The notes: generated by a model from the letters alone, not told the origin. Counted from the first letter of the stretch, positions 34,501-47,107 are shown. The stretch is 64,000 bases of DNA from Buxus sempervirens (GCA_947561395.2 OX387184.1:3224001-3288000), one strand, 5' to 3'. Made by a program: numbers and translations.

Positions 34501-36317
34501 CATGGCCAGTAAACGTGCAGTGAGAAACTCAGTCTCCTTGTGACATTGCTGTGTATTGTCAATAGAAAATTCAGGCAAAGGAGCTAAGTGTGGGCTAGAG
34601 CTTTTAACAGGAGACTTGCGTAGTCGAGGTTCAGCATAATCCCGGCCTAAATTCTCAACTTCCAGCCTCATTTGGGCCAATGCAGCTGGTCCAGGCAACT
34701 TTTTTCGAACAAGTCCCCGTAATCTCTGGCTCTCTGCTTCTAATTTAGCAATTTTCTTGACGCCCTCAAGATGCTGCTTGTTTGCTACTTCTGCAGATCT
34801 TATACTCATGTTCTTTTCTTCATTTCGGATTTCAAGCTCCTTAGATATTACATGGAGCTCATATTTAAGTGAATTTGTTTCCCTTTCAAATGACTGAATA
34901 TTGCCCTTCAAAATTTCAATCTCGGTCTCAGCTTGAGATTTCTCTTCACTAATCTTCATTAGCATATCAGAATGCTCTTGTAATGACCTTGAAAGTGCAG
35001 AATTTTCAGCTGATGACCTGAGAAGTTCTTGGTCTAAGTCAACTATCTTTGACTCTAGCTCCAGCTTAATTTTGTCCCATTGCTTGGTTTTTGTAAGAAC
35101 AACATCATGCAATTTTTGATCATGTTCTTCCTTCACATTTCTTATCTGCCTCATGCACTCTTTAAGAGCACCATCCAGATGGGAAGCTCGATCTTCAGCA
35201 GTAAGCTTCAGAAGTGTGACAGATTCAAATTGATGCTTTAATGCCAAAGCCTCTGCTTCAGCCTTCTCCCAACCTGCAATGAACATAAGTTATAATTGAT
35301 ATGCAAAATCTGATCAATTAGGCCTCAGAAATGTGGTAACTGCTCTTTCCTTTTCTTATCTTTTCTAGACTTTAAAGACCTAACTGCATATGAGAAAATA
35401 ATTTCTTAAAAACTGCTCAATGATAAAGGACATGCCATAGTAAAAATATTTCCATCGCTCATAAATGATACTTTCACATAGTTAAAGCAAACAGTGAAGC
35501 CACACCTGAGACGGCTTCTTCAGCTACTTTTGCATGTTGTTTAACCAAGTTGTCTTTAGTAGTCATCTCCGAATGGGCGAAAGATAGCTTTTCATTCAAT
35601 TCCTTAATTTGATCCTCCATTGTTTTAACTTGATCCTCCAACCCAGTTAGATGTGAATATGTCTCCATGGAAATTTGGACATAGTTTACTTTTTTGTGTT
35701 CCTGGCCACAGGAATAAGGAAATTCACAAAGAAAACAATTAACCAGCTAGAGCAACGTGCAGAATCAAAAGCCAAGAAAGCAAGATGATAAGTAGTGATA
35801 GTGGCTAACAATGGTAGCATCCTCCATGCAGCATACCAAAGAGGGGAAAAAAAAAGGACGAACTTTAATCGTTTCATCTGTATATCACTAAAAGGAATCA
35901 AGATTAAAAAACATTGTCCATTCAGAGTTTGCATTTACTGCTTCTGCTTCCTCAAGGATAGAGTCTCCTTAAATACGTCACTGCCTTCTGTTCTAAAGTA
36001 GAAAGCTAATTTGATTATGAATTTTATAACTCAAACAAGAAGAGAAACATTGTAATTTCAAAATTTAGGCTTGTAAATGGATTTGCAACATGCGTAGAGT
36101 ATGCCCAACTTTTATGTTCTACCAAGTTAAGAACTATGATCAAAGGAGAATGCAATCTAGTGAAACTCTGTATAAGAGTCACATAACATCTGCTGTAATT
36201 AAGAATTTAGATTAACAAACAAAATTTCCTTTGGCTTCTTCAGAAGCATTTTGAAAGGTGAAAGATTTCTTTGATCAGTATGGCTTGTGACCATGTTCAG
36301 AAGGACTTTGGAAGCAT

Positions 36318-36370
<53 letters not shown>

Positions 36371-36615
36371 ATCTGCAATATATTAGTAGAAGAAATTGTT
36401 GCAAATAAATTTGTTAAAGCCACTAAAAAACTGCAAAATACATATGTATATAACAACAACCACAACAGTATTAATAAATCTGATAACAAACAGACCTGAT
36501 CCCTTTGAGATCCAGCTGAAACCAAAGAAGCACCAGCAGAGTCTGATGCTACCACAGTCTTCTCATTTGATTTATCAGAAGACTTTTTCTTCCAAGGCCA
36601 ACTACGCCGGTCCAT
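31579..36615 (-). CDS. FPP: Filament-like plant protein (FPP, DUF869 coiled-coil)
   Basis: Five coding exons in transcript order: 36615-36496, 35701-35506, 35273-32819, 32481-32427 and 32043-31579. All have GT-AG borders and compatible phases, giving 1096 aa. The N terminus MDRRSWPWKKKSSDKSNEKT is typical of FPPs. Heptad-rich coiled coils follow: LEDQVKTMEDQIKELNEKLS, HAKVAEEAVSG|WEKAEAEALA, DGALKECMRQIRNVKEEHDQ, and a second region near residues 700-900 containing CKCLSEEVEQLKLEKDK. The Ser-rich tail ends GFSRFFSSKGKNSR. The second half of the conserved region, KTKQ|EREIKAAAEKLAECQETIF, spans the last intron. Family knowledge: FPPs are long coiled-coil proteins related by sequence to MAG-binding tomato MFP1/MAF1 partners and linked to microtubule-associated secondary-wall patterning and vesicle functions; the role here is inferred from family only. 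A 5' leader intron is likely (acceptor at about 36630). Confidence 0.95.
36321..36367. repeat. (AG)n microsatellite in FPP intron 1
   Basis: About 23 uninterrupted AG units. It lies in the first coding intron of the FPP gene, where the transcript would carry CU repeats near the middle of the intron. Confidence 0.95.
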
Positions 36616-39326
36616 TTTGGGATGTATGGCTGCGCATATATGAATTGAAGACAAATAATGGACAATAAGAACATGGTCATATCATAAGAAACTAGAAACA
36701 GCAAGAAACCAATTGATCAAGTAACTCTGAGATTAAAAAAAAAAATATCAACCGTTGCATAAAACACAAATATTCCTGCGATCACTGATCATTTTTCATG
36801 TTTTCCTAATGTGACCACATTTTTCGGTGTAAATGACAATTAACTCATCTGAGACTCTCATTTTGACTCAATAAGGCCGATTATAAAGAAAATTGATTCA
36901 CGTGTACTGGCTGGGGAATTGGACATAATGCATCTAACGTTACAGAAGAAATATCATAGTAAAATCTAAAATGAAAATGCAAGTGAATGGGGACCAACAA
37001 CGAGACTCCGATTAAGAGAGAAATAAGGACAGATCTGAAACAAATCGGTATCCTCAGCAAACTAAAAGATCCCGTGACAATCTCAAGGCTGAGATAATTG
37101 ACAAGGCAATAGCAACGGCACTCCAAATCTGATCCCTGTATTGTCCAGAACTCTCTCTCCTTATTCACATAGATGATGCATGCGGCGAAACGAAAATCTG
37201 CATCCGCTTCAAAATTAGAAACTCCAGAGTCCTGATATCCAATTAGATAACATCTTTAACTGTTCAGCATGTCCACTTCAGGAAGTTCATTTCGATAACA
37301 GAGTGCAGATAGACGACGTTTGAGGTACTCCATCTTCTTTAGGAAATTACAGAATGAAAATGGTGCTATGGAATAAAATTTCACAAAGACCTCGCATTAT
37401 CATATTAAAAGAAGTTCTATAAAATCAACTTCTAAATGCAGCCTCAATTATCCGAGAGACTGCCAAGCACGGTGAGAGAAGGAGCGAAAAAATATAAGGC
37501 AAAAACAATAGCGTTGTTTCCAATACCGAAATAAAAAATTTTTTTTGAAGAAACAATGTTCCACTTTTCCCGCATTGATCGCCAAGAATCGGCAAACGAA
37601 ACAGTGAAAAACAGAAAAAAGGCCGTAAAGACGAAAAACAAAAAGAGTCCGAAAGAGAACCTTCACCGACACAATAGAAAACAGAAAACTCCAACAGAAC
37701 AAATGCTTTAATAAATAAACTCGAAACGCAAATGCTTTGGCTTCCTTTTTCTCACACGCAACAATCGACTCCTGGAAACGATCACTGATCAAACGCCATG
37801 AATGACCAGAACAACGAATTAGAAACAGAGAGAGACGAATATAAATACAAAATAGAAGATATAAATAGAGAAAATAAAACGATCCGAGCGAAAAAAATCC
37901 ATAAACCGAGAAATCGCACTTACAAGAACAAATGCAGCGTCTGCCAGATCGAAACTGCAAACACAGATCTGCTGAAGAGAAAATGTGAAGTTGCAAAATC
38001 GAAGTTCTTCAAGAATCAGGAATGATTTTAAAATCCAAAATCGTCGTAGAATAGGGCTTTTTTTTCTTCTTGGTTGTTCTTTACTTGTTCAGTTGCAGAG
38101 ATATAGAGAGAGAGAGAGAGTAAGTGGCGAAGGTGGAGGTGAAGGTGCTGGATGGTCTAAAAAATATTCGCGTTAGGTGTCACTTAAGGCTGGACGTTGG
38201 AGAGCCTCCAAAACATCGCCCTTCGTCATGATTCAAAATATATCTCCAATATCGGAAATCAAAAAACTTAAAAGCGATTTCTTCTCATTAATTAGCTTAG
38301 TTTGCATTATCATTGAAAAGACCGTAATACCCTTATTAACGTATCCAATGTACGATGAAGTTCCTTGCACCAACCGGTAATAAAAACCTAAATTTGGACC
38401 AGACTCACTCCGCTCCACGAGTCGCTCGGATTGCTAAAATCGACACCGTACACATGTCCAAAACGATCGCAGCCGTTGAAAGGGTAAACTTATTAGTTGT
38501 GAGACTTGGAATTTGGCATTTAGCGTTGTTAGATTGGGGGTATCCTAGCGGAGGGAATATTTATTTATTTACCAAAAGAAAATATTAAGGGAGGGGCACT
38601 TCGATCGTTTTCTATAAATTGGGGGGTCTATTTCGGTTACCAGAAAGGTCAAAAGGGGGTTGCTTTTGGTCTCAGAAACATTTCCCGCTTTGGATGCTAA
38701 GTCCTTTCTACGTGTACAACGACACAAGCAAAACGCTCTCAACGACGAGGTCATTTTCGTCATAACGGAACAGCGCATGCGTCATGCGTGTTTCCACCAA
38801 AATAAATTTCCTCCAATAATAGCAAGACGAGATGATACGAAACGGGACCCACCTCACCGAGTTACAACGTAACCCCTGCCTTTAAACGAGCCCATAACGC
38901 GTGGCTTCCATTTTTTTAAAATTTACGAAGATAGGCTCCCTTGAGGTGGCTGTCTATTTAATATTTTCCGGACAAAAATATCCCTGTATGTAAAAAAATA
39001 ACAACCACCGGTGGGCGCTAATAATTCGTCCGTTGCTACATTGTACGATTTGTCAGGGTTATTTTTGTCTGGAAGGATAGACTACAAAGTGCGACGCTGT
39101 ATGAAACCAGATTGCGTGTACTGCACCATCTTTGGATCTAAGTCATAAAAGTCTGCGATTTCTGACGATCTTAGAATTTCGTTACATGACAGTGTCTGGT
39201 TGACAGTAGGAGCGCGTTCAGGACCCACCACCGAAAGGGTCCCACAGAGGATACGCGACAGGTCTTCGTGAGATTTAGCCTCATGAGATTTAGCCGCACA
39301 TTACTGGCACTTGGTTCCAATTCGAT
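36616..39326. other. FPP 5' leader and promoter region, then intergenic
   Basis: On the minus strand an acceptor-like ATATGCGCAG precedes CCATACATCCCAAAATGG at the FPP start, so a leader intron is likely. A CT-rich, leader-like stretch (38060-38150 in reverse) about 1.5 kb upstream is the best candidate for the first exon. 38180-39326 holds no recognised gene. Confidence 0.45.
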
Positions 39327-39891
39327 CAGGGACGGCTTAAACTTTTTGTGCTTACTATAATATTAAATCATAAATTTATGTCTTGAATTTTTAGATGCAA
39401 AATTTCTAATTAAACTTTTGTATTCGAGTTTAACCAATAAATCATTTCCGATAGATAAAATTGATAAACCATTAAGGCGATTAGTGTCCCGTATTGATAC
39501 TTTTGCTCAATGCATGGGTAACGACACCTTCGCTTCTAGCATTTAACGGTCGGAGCTATTTTCTAGTAAATCAGTAACGTGCACTTGAATACTGGTCTAA
39601 AGGCAAACTCAATAGCAATGTCACTCTTTGATTTTATAAGCAAATAAGAAGAAAAGATGGGTGTAAGAAGATGAGTCTTTTATTTTTTACAAAGATAGAA
39701 ACCCTAATCTCCCTTTTTCCCTTTTTTTAAAAATGAAAGAGAGAGAAAGCAATGGGGGGCTTTACTCATTGGGCGATAGCCTTAGTGAGGGATGGGGTCC
39801 ACCAAAACTTTTTTTGCCTTAGTGAAGAGCCTTTATAGTTGGGGGACCTTAGGCAGTAGCCTGAGTGGCCTACCCCTTTGAGCCGCCCCTG
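39327..39891. mobile_element. hAT-like non-autonomous element (CAGGG-CGGCT ends)
   Basis: The left end CAGGGACGGCTTAAA mirrors the right end CAGGGGCGGCTCAAA (reverse complement). Flanks AATTCGAT (39319-39326) and AACTGGAT (39892-39899) look like a decayed 8-bp target duplication (six of eight match). No transposase is seen. Confidence 0.6.
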
Positions 39892-39994
39892 AACTGGATG
39901 AGTATTTAGGTCCTTTTTTTTTGGTAGTATGAGTATTTAGGTCTTGAGGACAAGGATTGTAATAAGGGTTCTTTATTCCTAAATAAATTAGCCA

Positions 39995-40450
39995 CGTGAC
40001 AGACAAGAAAAGAGTCCACCAAAAGAGCCTCACACGGAACTTCAAGGATGCAAATCGTCTGCCATGCTTCCTTGATTTGTTCACTGGCGTGGTCATGAAA
40101 TGCTGCCATGTGGAGCATGTCATGGCCAATGCTTTTTCCATGTGGGACTCATCTAAAATATTTACAACATTCAAATAAGACTGACTGTGAGAAGCTTCAC
40201 ATGACACCATCTCACCGTCACATCTGGGATCAAATCAAGACGATTTCATTTCGAACTTGATTGATAGACAAGCACCATACTAAGGAATGGAATCTTTTGT
40301 GGCCTTCCCCTGAGACTGCTCCTGTTGCAACCATGAGATGTTGCCATGCGGGGTATCTCATGGCCAATGTTTTATCATGTGGGTCCCACTTATCATCTCA
40401 CGGTCGCATCAGGCACTGTTTCAAAGAAAGGCGACAGACGATGTCTTCCC
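39995..40450. repeat. Diverged tandem duplication (~240-bp unit)
   Basis: ATGCTGCCATGTGGAGCATG, TCATGGCCAATG and CATGTGGG near 40097-40148 recur near 40335-40385 in the same order, as do ATCTCACCGTCACATC and ATCTCACGGTCGCATC (40209 and 40394). Class unknown. Confidence 0.6.
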
Positions 40451-40837
40451 CCATACTTCCCCCATTATAATATCTGTTGACTTTTAATATAGTTAATTTC
40501 CCATTAATCCCCATATCGCGGTGAATCCGTGAGAACAAATTCTCTATGTACAACTCAATGGGTAACTACAAGACATGTTTTCATCATAAGACGTTAAATC
40601 TTGTTTTCATATATGATAAAATGAGATTATTTATTTCAGTTGGACCATTTGATCTCATTCCAAGAACCCATCCGAGAATTCCAAGACATTACCAATAGAT
40701 ATGTTGAATTTGTCTTGAAGTCGTCCTCTTGGCTTTCTTGCAAGCATACGGCTATCTGTTAACGCCTATTAATTTTCGAGCTCATAATTTTTACGCCTAA
40801 GGTCCTAATCTATTTAGTAATTTTACCATAGTTGGTA

Positions 40838-41235
40838 TTAGAGCTGGCAACAGGTCGGGTTGGATCGGGTCATAATCAAGTTGGGGTTAATCGGGTTGTG
40901 TTCGGGTCAGACTCGATTGTGGCGGGTTGGAAAACCCCAACCCAAACTCAACCCATTAATCCGTTTATTATTATTTTTTTATTTTTCAAAAAAATATGAT
41001 TAGAATAGGGTTAATTGGGTCGGGTTGTACTAGGTTCGGTTTGGGGTTGAGTGTTAATCGAGTTGGGACATGACACTTTTGCCACTTTTTTTTTTAATCG
41101 AGTTATCCGTCGGTTGACCTGATTAGTGGCAGGTTGGGGAAACCCCAATCTAATTAATATACGGGTCAACCCAAACCCGTTTAATCGGGTCTGTTCAGGT
41201 TGACCCGTCAGGTTGGGTCACATTTTGTCACCTTT
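40838..41235. mobile_element. hAT-like MITE with 8-bp target duplication
   Basis: Flanked by AGTTGGTA on both sides (40830-40837 and 41236-41243). Ends TTAGAGCTGGCAAC and AAAGGTGACAA (reverse complement of the right) resemble the TAGGGCTGGCAA type. The interior is rich in GGGTTGACCCG-like motifs in both orientations. Confidence 0.75.
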
Positions 41236-42544
41236 AGTTGGTACATTCATTAATTTACAATGTTCCCAACGGGAAAAAAAAAAAAAAAAAAAATCTCCTT
41301 GTGGTTCATGTGATAGCATTCCCCCCAAAGTGTGCATGACTACAATAGAGAAGTGCATACTATCCCACATTTTTCCAACCCAAACACTAGTTTTTACTCC
41401 CCATAAACAATGCTGAGGTCGTTACTTGTCCAAGTAATCAAAACATCGCACATCCACCACTAAGCTTTCTCACAAAGCACATGTATGCATTTGGTTAGCA
41501 CACTCTACATAGAGTATTGTAGAATGCTATGGTCATAATATGTTGCAATGACCGCTGAAATTTTCTGCCACTGATTTATGGAGCATCTCATGGTGGGTCC
41601 TTTTTCATATTAAATCTTTTTTTTAAACACCTGTCGCGTGATTGCATCTCAACTCGGTGGCAGGTTTTGTTGCGAGATCATGTAGTGCATGTACAAAAAG
41701 AGATCGTTTTCTCTAATGCCAATATCAATACCAATGTGTAACGGATGGATGGATGCTTCATTTCAATTACGGGATTATTATCTTATTAAACCACGGGGTT
41801 TTAGCACCATAAGAAATGCGTTCGTACAAAAAATATCCCTCTAATTACAAATTTCACCGCGTGCATTCAAAATGGAATTTTTTTTTCTTTTTCCCGGTAA
41901 TCACTCAAGAGGAATTTGGGTTCATGACCGCTGGCGCTGAGAGGCAGACTCGAAACCAATCATGCCTCTTGAAATAGTGAGTGTCACAGGATCATTAAAT
42001 TACTCCTGACCTCATTGGATACTGAACCTTGGTGATGTGACAACTGACACAATTTGCTTCTAGACCAGTTTCCTCCATTCCATTACAGACTTTACAGTTG
42101 CGTTTTGGACGTTTACGGTTTAACCAACGTGCAAAACCAGAAATCAAACTGCAACTTGCAAAGGAACGACGGCAGGTCGTTATCAAAGTCTAATGGGTAT
42201 GAGGCTAAAATGCAATTTAAGTTCAATTAGCCCTGGGATCCTGGCTAGGCTGGGATGTGGCCCACAGGAGCGTCGTCACAGAGATCTTCCAGACTCGCTG
42301 AGCCTTAGACCACGACCGCGAGACAGCGTCGCGAAAAGACTGGTGCGAAGGGGAGCGTCCAAGGACGTAACGACATGTGGCCCCCACTCACGCCCCCACT
42401 TTCTCTGTCGCATGCTCTTTTGCTTTTTTTGCTTTTTCTTGCGCGGACCACCTTTGTACTACCCGCAGGCTCTTTCAAGTTACAGGTGTCATGACAAAAC
42501 GACAACCCTTTCGGCCTTTAAGAACTTAATTCCAGCGACTTAAA
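41236..42544. other. Intergenic, with a Cys-rich exon-like fragment at 41995-42186 (minus)
   Basis: The minus strand at 41995-42186 reads ARWLNRKRPKRNCKVCNG...EANCVSCH with paired CxxC motifs, reminiscent of a DnaJ-type zinc-finger exon. It has no visible splice context or ATG and I cannot assign it. A poly-A run at 41272-41292 and a family A scrap at 41785-41822 are also present. Confidence 0.35.
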
Positions 42545-42690
42545 TCTGCTAGAGCCTTGACTCGTAAGATTTGCTGGTCCAATAATGATATGTGTATCCA
42601 CATAAGTGTATGAAGCCAATGTGTACACACCTTCCACCGTTGGATTAGTAAATCTTCCAACGTGAGAGACCAGCTGATAATGACCTCAAT
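42545..42690. mobile_element. Short foldback repeat (family D, second copy)
   Basis: GTAAGATTTGCTGGTCCAA (42567) pairs with TTGGATTAGTAAATCTTCCA (42641), in the same layout as 21222-21375, with flanking CTAGAGCC and GAGACCAGCTGATAAT parts also matching. Confidence 0.55.
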
Positions 42691-43850
42691 TCCAATCGCG
42701 ACAAAATGACACCGCACCGGGAGTGAGACGAAGTTGCAAACGTCGTATGAGCAAACTATATATACTAATTGAAAAAAGGAGCATCTATGTGTACATATAT
42801 ACAAGACTAGCTTATATCTCATATACTAGGAGGGTGTACATATAGTTTGCACGTATAAATAAAAAGGTTGGAGAGGGAGCTGTTTTGTAATAAATTATTA
42901 AGATTTTAAAAAAATTCAGACAATTTTGACTATTATACCCTTAAAAAACTTCACGATGATATATAAGGGCTGTTTTTGAAAATTTGCACATTTTGAGTAG
43001 CATGACTCTCAAGGGGCTAATTCTCTTTATATATAGTATATAGATATAAGAACTAAATAATAAAAAATTTAAAAGACAAATACACTTTATTTTTTTGGGG
43101 TAGGAAATAATGAAGGGGGCTACCAGCGTGGACAACCCCTTGGGCGCGACCATAGGGACTTCCTGGTTAATATGTAATCAACTACATAAAATTCCCTTTT
43201 TTTTCCAATGCTTAACATCTACAACGTCTATCTTTTTAAATATATTTTTTTTAATTTTACTGACTGACTTAACTTTTGATATTTCTTATGCCATGTAGAA
43301 AATAAATTTTGTTAATAAGCAACTTGGAATTAGCATATAAAGAAGGGAGAGGCTAGCTCTTTAAATAAAATTTTACATGCATATATGGAAGCAAAAATGT
43401 CTAGTAAATCAGCATAAATTTTGAAAACGACCCAAAGGTAGACTCAACTCAAATCAAGATATTTGACTCCGAAGGCCGGCTACTTAGGGTTACAAAATTA
43501 GAATTTGAACGTTACAATCACCAACTGAACTGGTGTTAACGTTTGAGCGACCTTATTCTCCATCACCATGCCACAATATTTTTAATAACAACGCCACCAA
43601 ACGTTAGGAATGACCCATATACTAAACACTCATTTCTTAATGCAGACGTTGAATCCTTTATTAATTTCTTTTAGATTTCATAAAGCATAAAACTAATCAA
43701 AATCAAAATTAGTCGTTGCTTTCAACTAAAAGATAAGGAAAAAAAGCACGTATCACACATCTAAAATGACGTACCCTATGGCAGAAAATTATTAACAATT
43801 CCATACCCTATATTAGTTAATTGCATTACATCCCAAGTCCTTAGTGTGTT
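42691..43850. other. Intergenic, AT-rich, no gene recognised
   Basis: No supported gene, repeat pair or RNA gene seen. Confidence 0.35.

Positions 43851-43853
<3 letters not shown>

Positions 43854-43899
<46 letters not shown>
43854..43899. repeat. (TA)n microsatellite
   Basis: About 22 TA units, followed by CATATATATG. Confidence 0.95.
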
Positions 43900-43904
<5 letters not shown>

Positions 43905-43924
43905 TATGTGCAAACACGTACACA

Positions 43925-44005
43925 CATAGGTTGTCCACATCCGGAAATGCATCCTAGCCTGTGGTTTCATTGAACCACCGGATTTTGGCTCTAGAAAAAA
44001 TGCTC
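43925..44005. repeat. Family A repeat fragment, inverted
   Basis: CATCCGGAAATGCATCC, TGTGGTTTCATTGAACCACC and GGATTTTGGCTCTAGAAAA match the reverse complement of 20270-20656. Confidence 0.65.
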
Positions 44006-45429
44006 ACCACCTTAAAGAAAAAGGTTCCAACTCATAAAACTGCCAACTCCTTAATGTGATCCATACCATATATAATATACCATCTAAAGCAAATATTTTA
44101 ATTGGAGATGGCATCAGACAAGCTGGCAATTGAACCTCTCTTTAGAATGCGGAAATTTTGGAACTTCTCTGTCAATCCCTTTTATCTCTTTTTCTTTATT
44201 GGAGTTTATTTATGTATTCGGTATACGTACTGTTGAATAATATAACATATTCAAATGATACCCACCCGGTTTTATCGAGATTAAAAGGTTTAGAGATGAT
44301 GTGAGCTGAGGCCTCCTTAATTTGTGGGTCGTCGTCGTGGGTGAGAAGCATGAATGATTGCTACCTCAATTTCATACAGTCAATAATTACAAAAACATAC
44401 ATGCTTCCTGTTTTATACGTGTTTACTTTTGCTTTTCTAGCTTGCTTTGCTTCCATGGTAAGAAAGCAGTTCACGAGGATGGAGAGAAGAATATAACTAT
44501 AAATGCAGAGGTCCCACAGCCAAGCCAAAACCACCTACCTATCTTTTCTTCTCCGTTCGTTGCTGCAGGTCGAATCCGTTGCACACGACATATATCGTCT
44601 TTCACTTCGAAAGTGCTTTCTGATTTTCTGAGCTTCATTCAAGTGGGGTTTAATTAGCCTCATAAGATGTGATTTGATTAAGCAGTCATTAACAAATGCT
44701 AAAGGGACGTCCCTCCAACCAACACAAGCACTTTTTAGGTTGCAGCTTCTCCATTTTTTGCCACCTGCCAGGTGACTGGGGGACCCAAATTAAAGCAGAA
44801 TAAGCTGCTTTTAAGCATGAGCCTAGGTCCTAATGGTAAGCTAGTGCTTTCCCAGTTGATGAATCGCCTTTAAAACAGAATATATATATATAGTGATTTA
44901 GTACCTTCTTTTACCTTTGGATAGATATACATAAGAATGGGCTAGGGCTAGGGCTAGCTATATAGGCTTGATGCTCCCTTATAGATCATGCAAGCTATGC
45001 TTCATATAGGGTTAGACGAGAAGGGTAGGTTAGCTCTATATTGTCAGGGATGGAGCCTACCGGCTTTAATTGATTTGTTCTTAGCATCAGATCAATGTTA
45101 CGGATGCCTGGGTCGTGACAAACACGGCATGTTCTCTTAGCGTTTATGTTTGAAATACATAAGTTGTACATTTGTACTCTATAGATGACTCTTCATACAT
45201 ATCAAGCAAGAAGGCAAAACACAACAAGCAAATGAGTCATCCTTTACATTTACCTAACCTTTTAACCATGTAAGTAATTTTAGGAAACCTAGGTAGCTAC
45301 AAAAGTGTCCAAGGTTCATTGCATTGCTGTCGTACATGTTAAATCACAATTGTGTTGGCAATGATCATCATTCCCAAGTAGAAATTAAATCCCCAAATTT
45401 TTGTTCCTCGTAACTTGAATAAATAGAAA
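44006..45429. other. Intergenic, no gene recognised
   Basis: AT-rich. A 99-codon open frame at 44358-44657 has no family motif. GGGCTA triplicate at about 44940. Confidence 0.35.
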
Positions 45430-45585
45430 GCATTTCCTCTAGAACTAAAATCCGGTGGTTCCGTAAAACCATTGGTTGGGATGGAGTTTGGATGTGCGGG
45501 GCTCTCTCTTGACGCGGGCATCCATCCGTGCGTTGCATACTAGCATCACTGAGTGGTACCAAGTGAAACGCTTTTATCATTAGAT
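45430..45585. repeat. Family A repeat, direct copy
   Basis: CATTTCCTCTAGAACTAAAA, TCCGGTGGTTCCGTAAAACC, GGGATGGAGTTTGGATG and GGGCATCCATCCGTGC match 20473-20656 in order. Confidence 0.75.
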
Positions 45586-47011
45586 TGTGCAATGGATCAC
45601 TTCACTAGTTCAAAAACGAACAAAACAATCTCACTTTTATTTGATGCTAGCTGGATCATCAAACCATATCCTTATTAAATTAGGCATTAAATTAATCCAC
45701 AAAACCAAAAAGCCAAGACCTAACCATATCTTTTGCCCATTATGACATGGATTGCTAGTGCTCATCAAGATCAAGCAAAGAATATAAACAAAAGTTCACA
45801 AGTACCTTACTCCTAATGTAAATTTACCCACATCCCAATTGATTTTACCCGGGACAAGTTGAGTCACAAGACTCACAATTCAAATTGATGTCACCGTGAC
45901 CTCATATCGAGATTGCATTACTCGGCACCCGATGACTTGTCGCAAGGGCATTAAGCGCTAATTTGTACCCATATATTGCCTGCTGCATTGTCCTTTTTTC
46001 TGGCCAAATTACAGTTTGTGGTTCACATGTGCAAGCTTCTGTGGAGTTTGTACCAAAGTACGTTTGGTCTCAAGCACTACACGAGCTTCACAAGAGCAGC
46101 CACAAGTCCCCTACTTGACAGGGACCACGAGCATGAGTTACAAGTTACAACGTTAATTGGGGGATATTGTTTGGTTTGGTAACGAGATTGCGTATCCATG
46201 ACTAAATTGAAACGATTTTGACAGAGAATTTTTCAGTCCCGTTCATCCTTTGCTTATTATCTTCCACCGATCAAAAGAGAGAAAAACGGAATTTGACTTT
46301 TGTGGCAAGCTTGCTTACAGGTCTATAACTACGGCCTACTGTATCTGTATGTACACACAAATCCGAAAAACATGGATCTGAATTGAAATGGATCTCGACA
46401 GTCTGCATTGTCCTGATTCACTCATCCCCTACCCTCCATTCTCCATCCATTTTGAATTATTATCAGCTCTCAATCATCAGGGATAGCGATAGCCTAGCCG
46501 GTTTTAATTATTAACATATGTGCAAGGTCGTCTTTTGAGTCCGTTAGATTAAAGCCCAAACCATTAAATTAATCGACTGAGTTAATTTAAGGCTGTCAAG
46601 GACCAAAGCCCATCCGAACTTTGCCTATGCTTGCATGTGATTTACGTCGAGCAAAGCTTGAGGCCCAAGTACCGATCCCGATCCCGGTTGTAAAGCTGAT
46701 CAAACTGAAACTTGGGCTCACGCTAGATGTTAAAGACATAGCCACAGCTGCCAAGCTAGCTTGTTGATACCTCAAATGGAATTTCCATACGATATAGTAT
46801 CTTCTTATATTTCTCTTAAAGATAATGAAAGGAAGATAACTTTACGTTAATCGTGTGAAAGACTCCAAATGGATGTGACTCTTTATTTTTTTTGAAATTG
46901 ACACATAAAGTTGGCAAAGCCTAATTGATCCATTTATTCCTCTACAGTATCACCCTTCATTCTCAGTGTCACTCTCTAAATGTCATGTCACACTTGTTTA
47001 ATTAGGGATGG
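45586..47011. other. Intergenic, no gene recognised
   Basis: AT-rich sequence with no supported gene, repeat pair or RNA gene. Confidence 0.35.
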
Positions 47012-47107
47012 GCATTGTCTACAGCGTGCACTGTAGATAGCCCCTCACATGTATGGGGTGGGGCCCTCCCACTGAATGTGAGGGGCTGTATGTAGCACAT
47101 GCTACAG
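47012..47107. repeat. ~95-bp foldback
   Basis: CTACAGCGTGCACTGTAGAT followed by AGCCCCTCACAT pairs with ATGTGAGGGGCT followed by GTATGTAGCACATGCTACAG. It may be a MITE remnant or an RNA hairpin; nothing separates these from sequence alone. Confidence 0.6.

Noticed and set aside
37425-37996. 182-codon and 89-codon minus-strand frames rich in Phe, Leu and Cys
   Set aside because: Low-complexity, AT-rich upstream region of the FPP gene; no motif; more likely leader intron.
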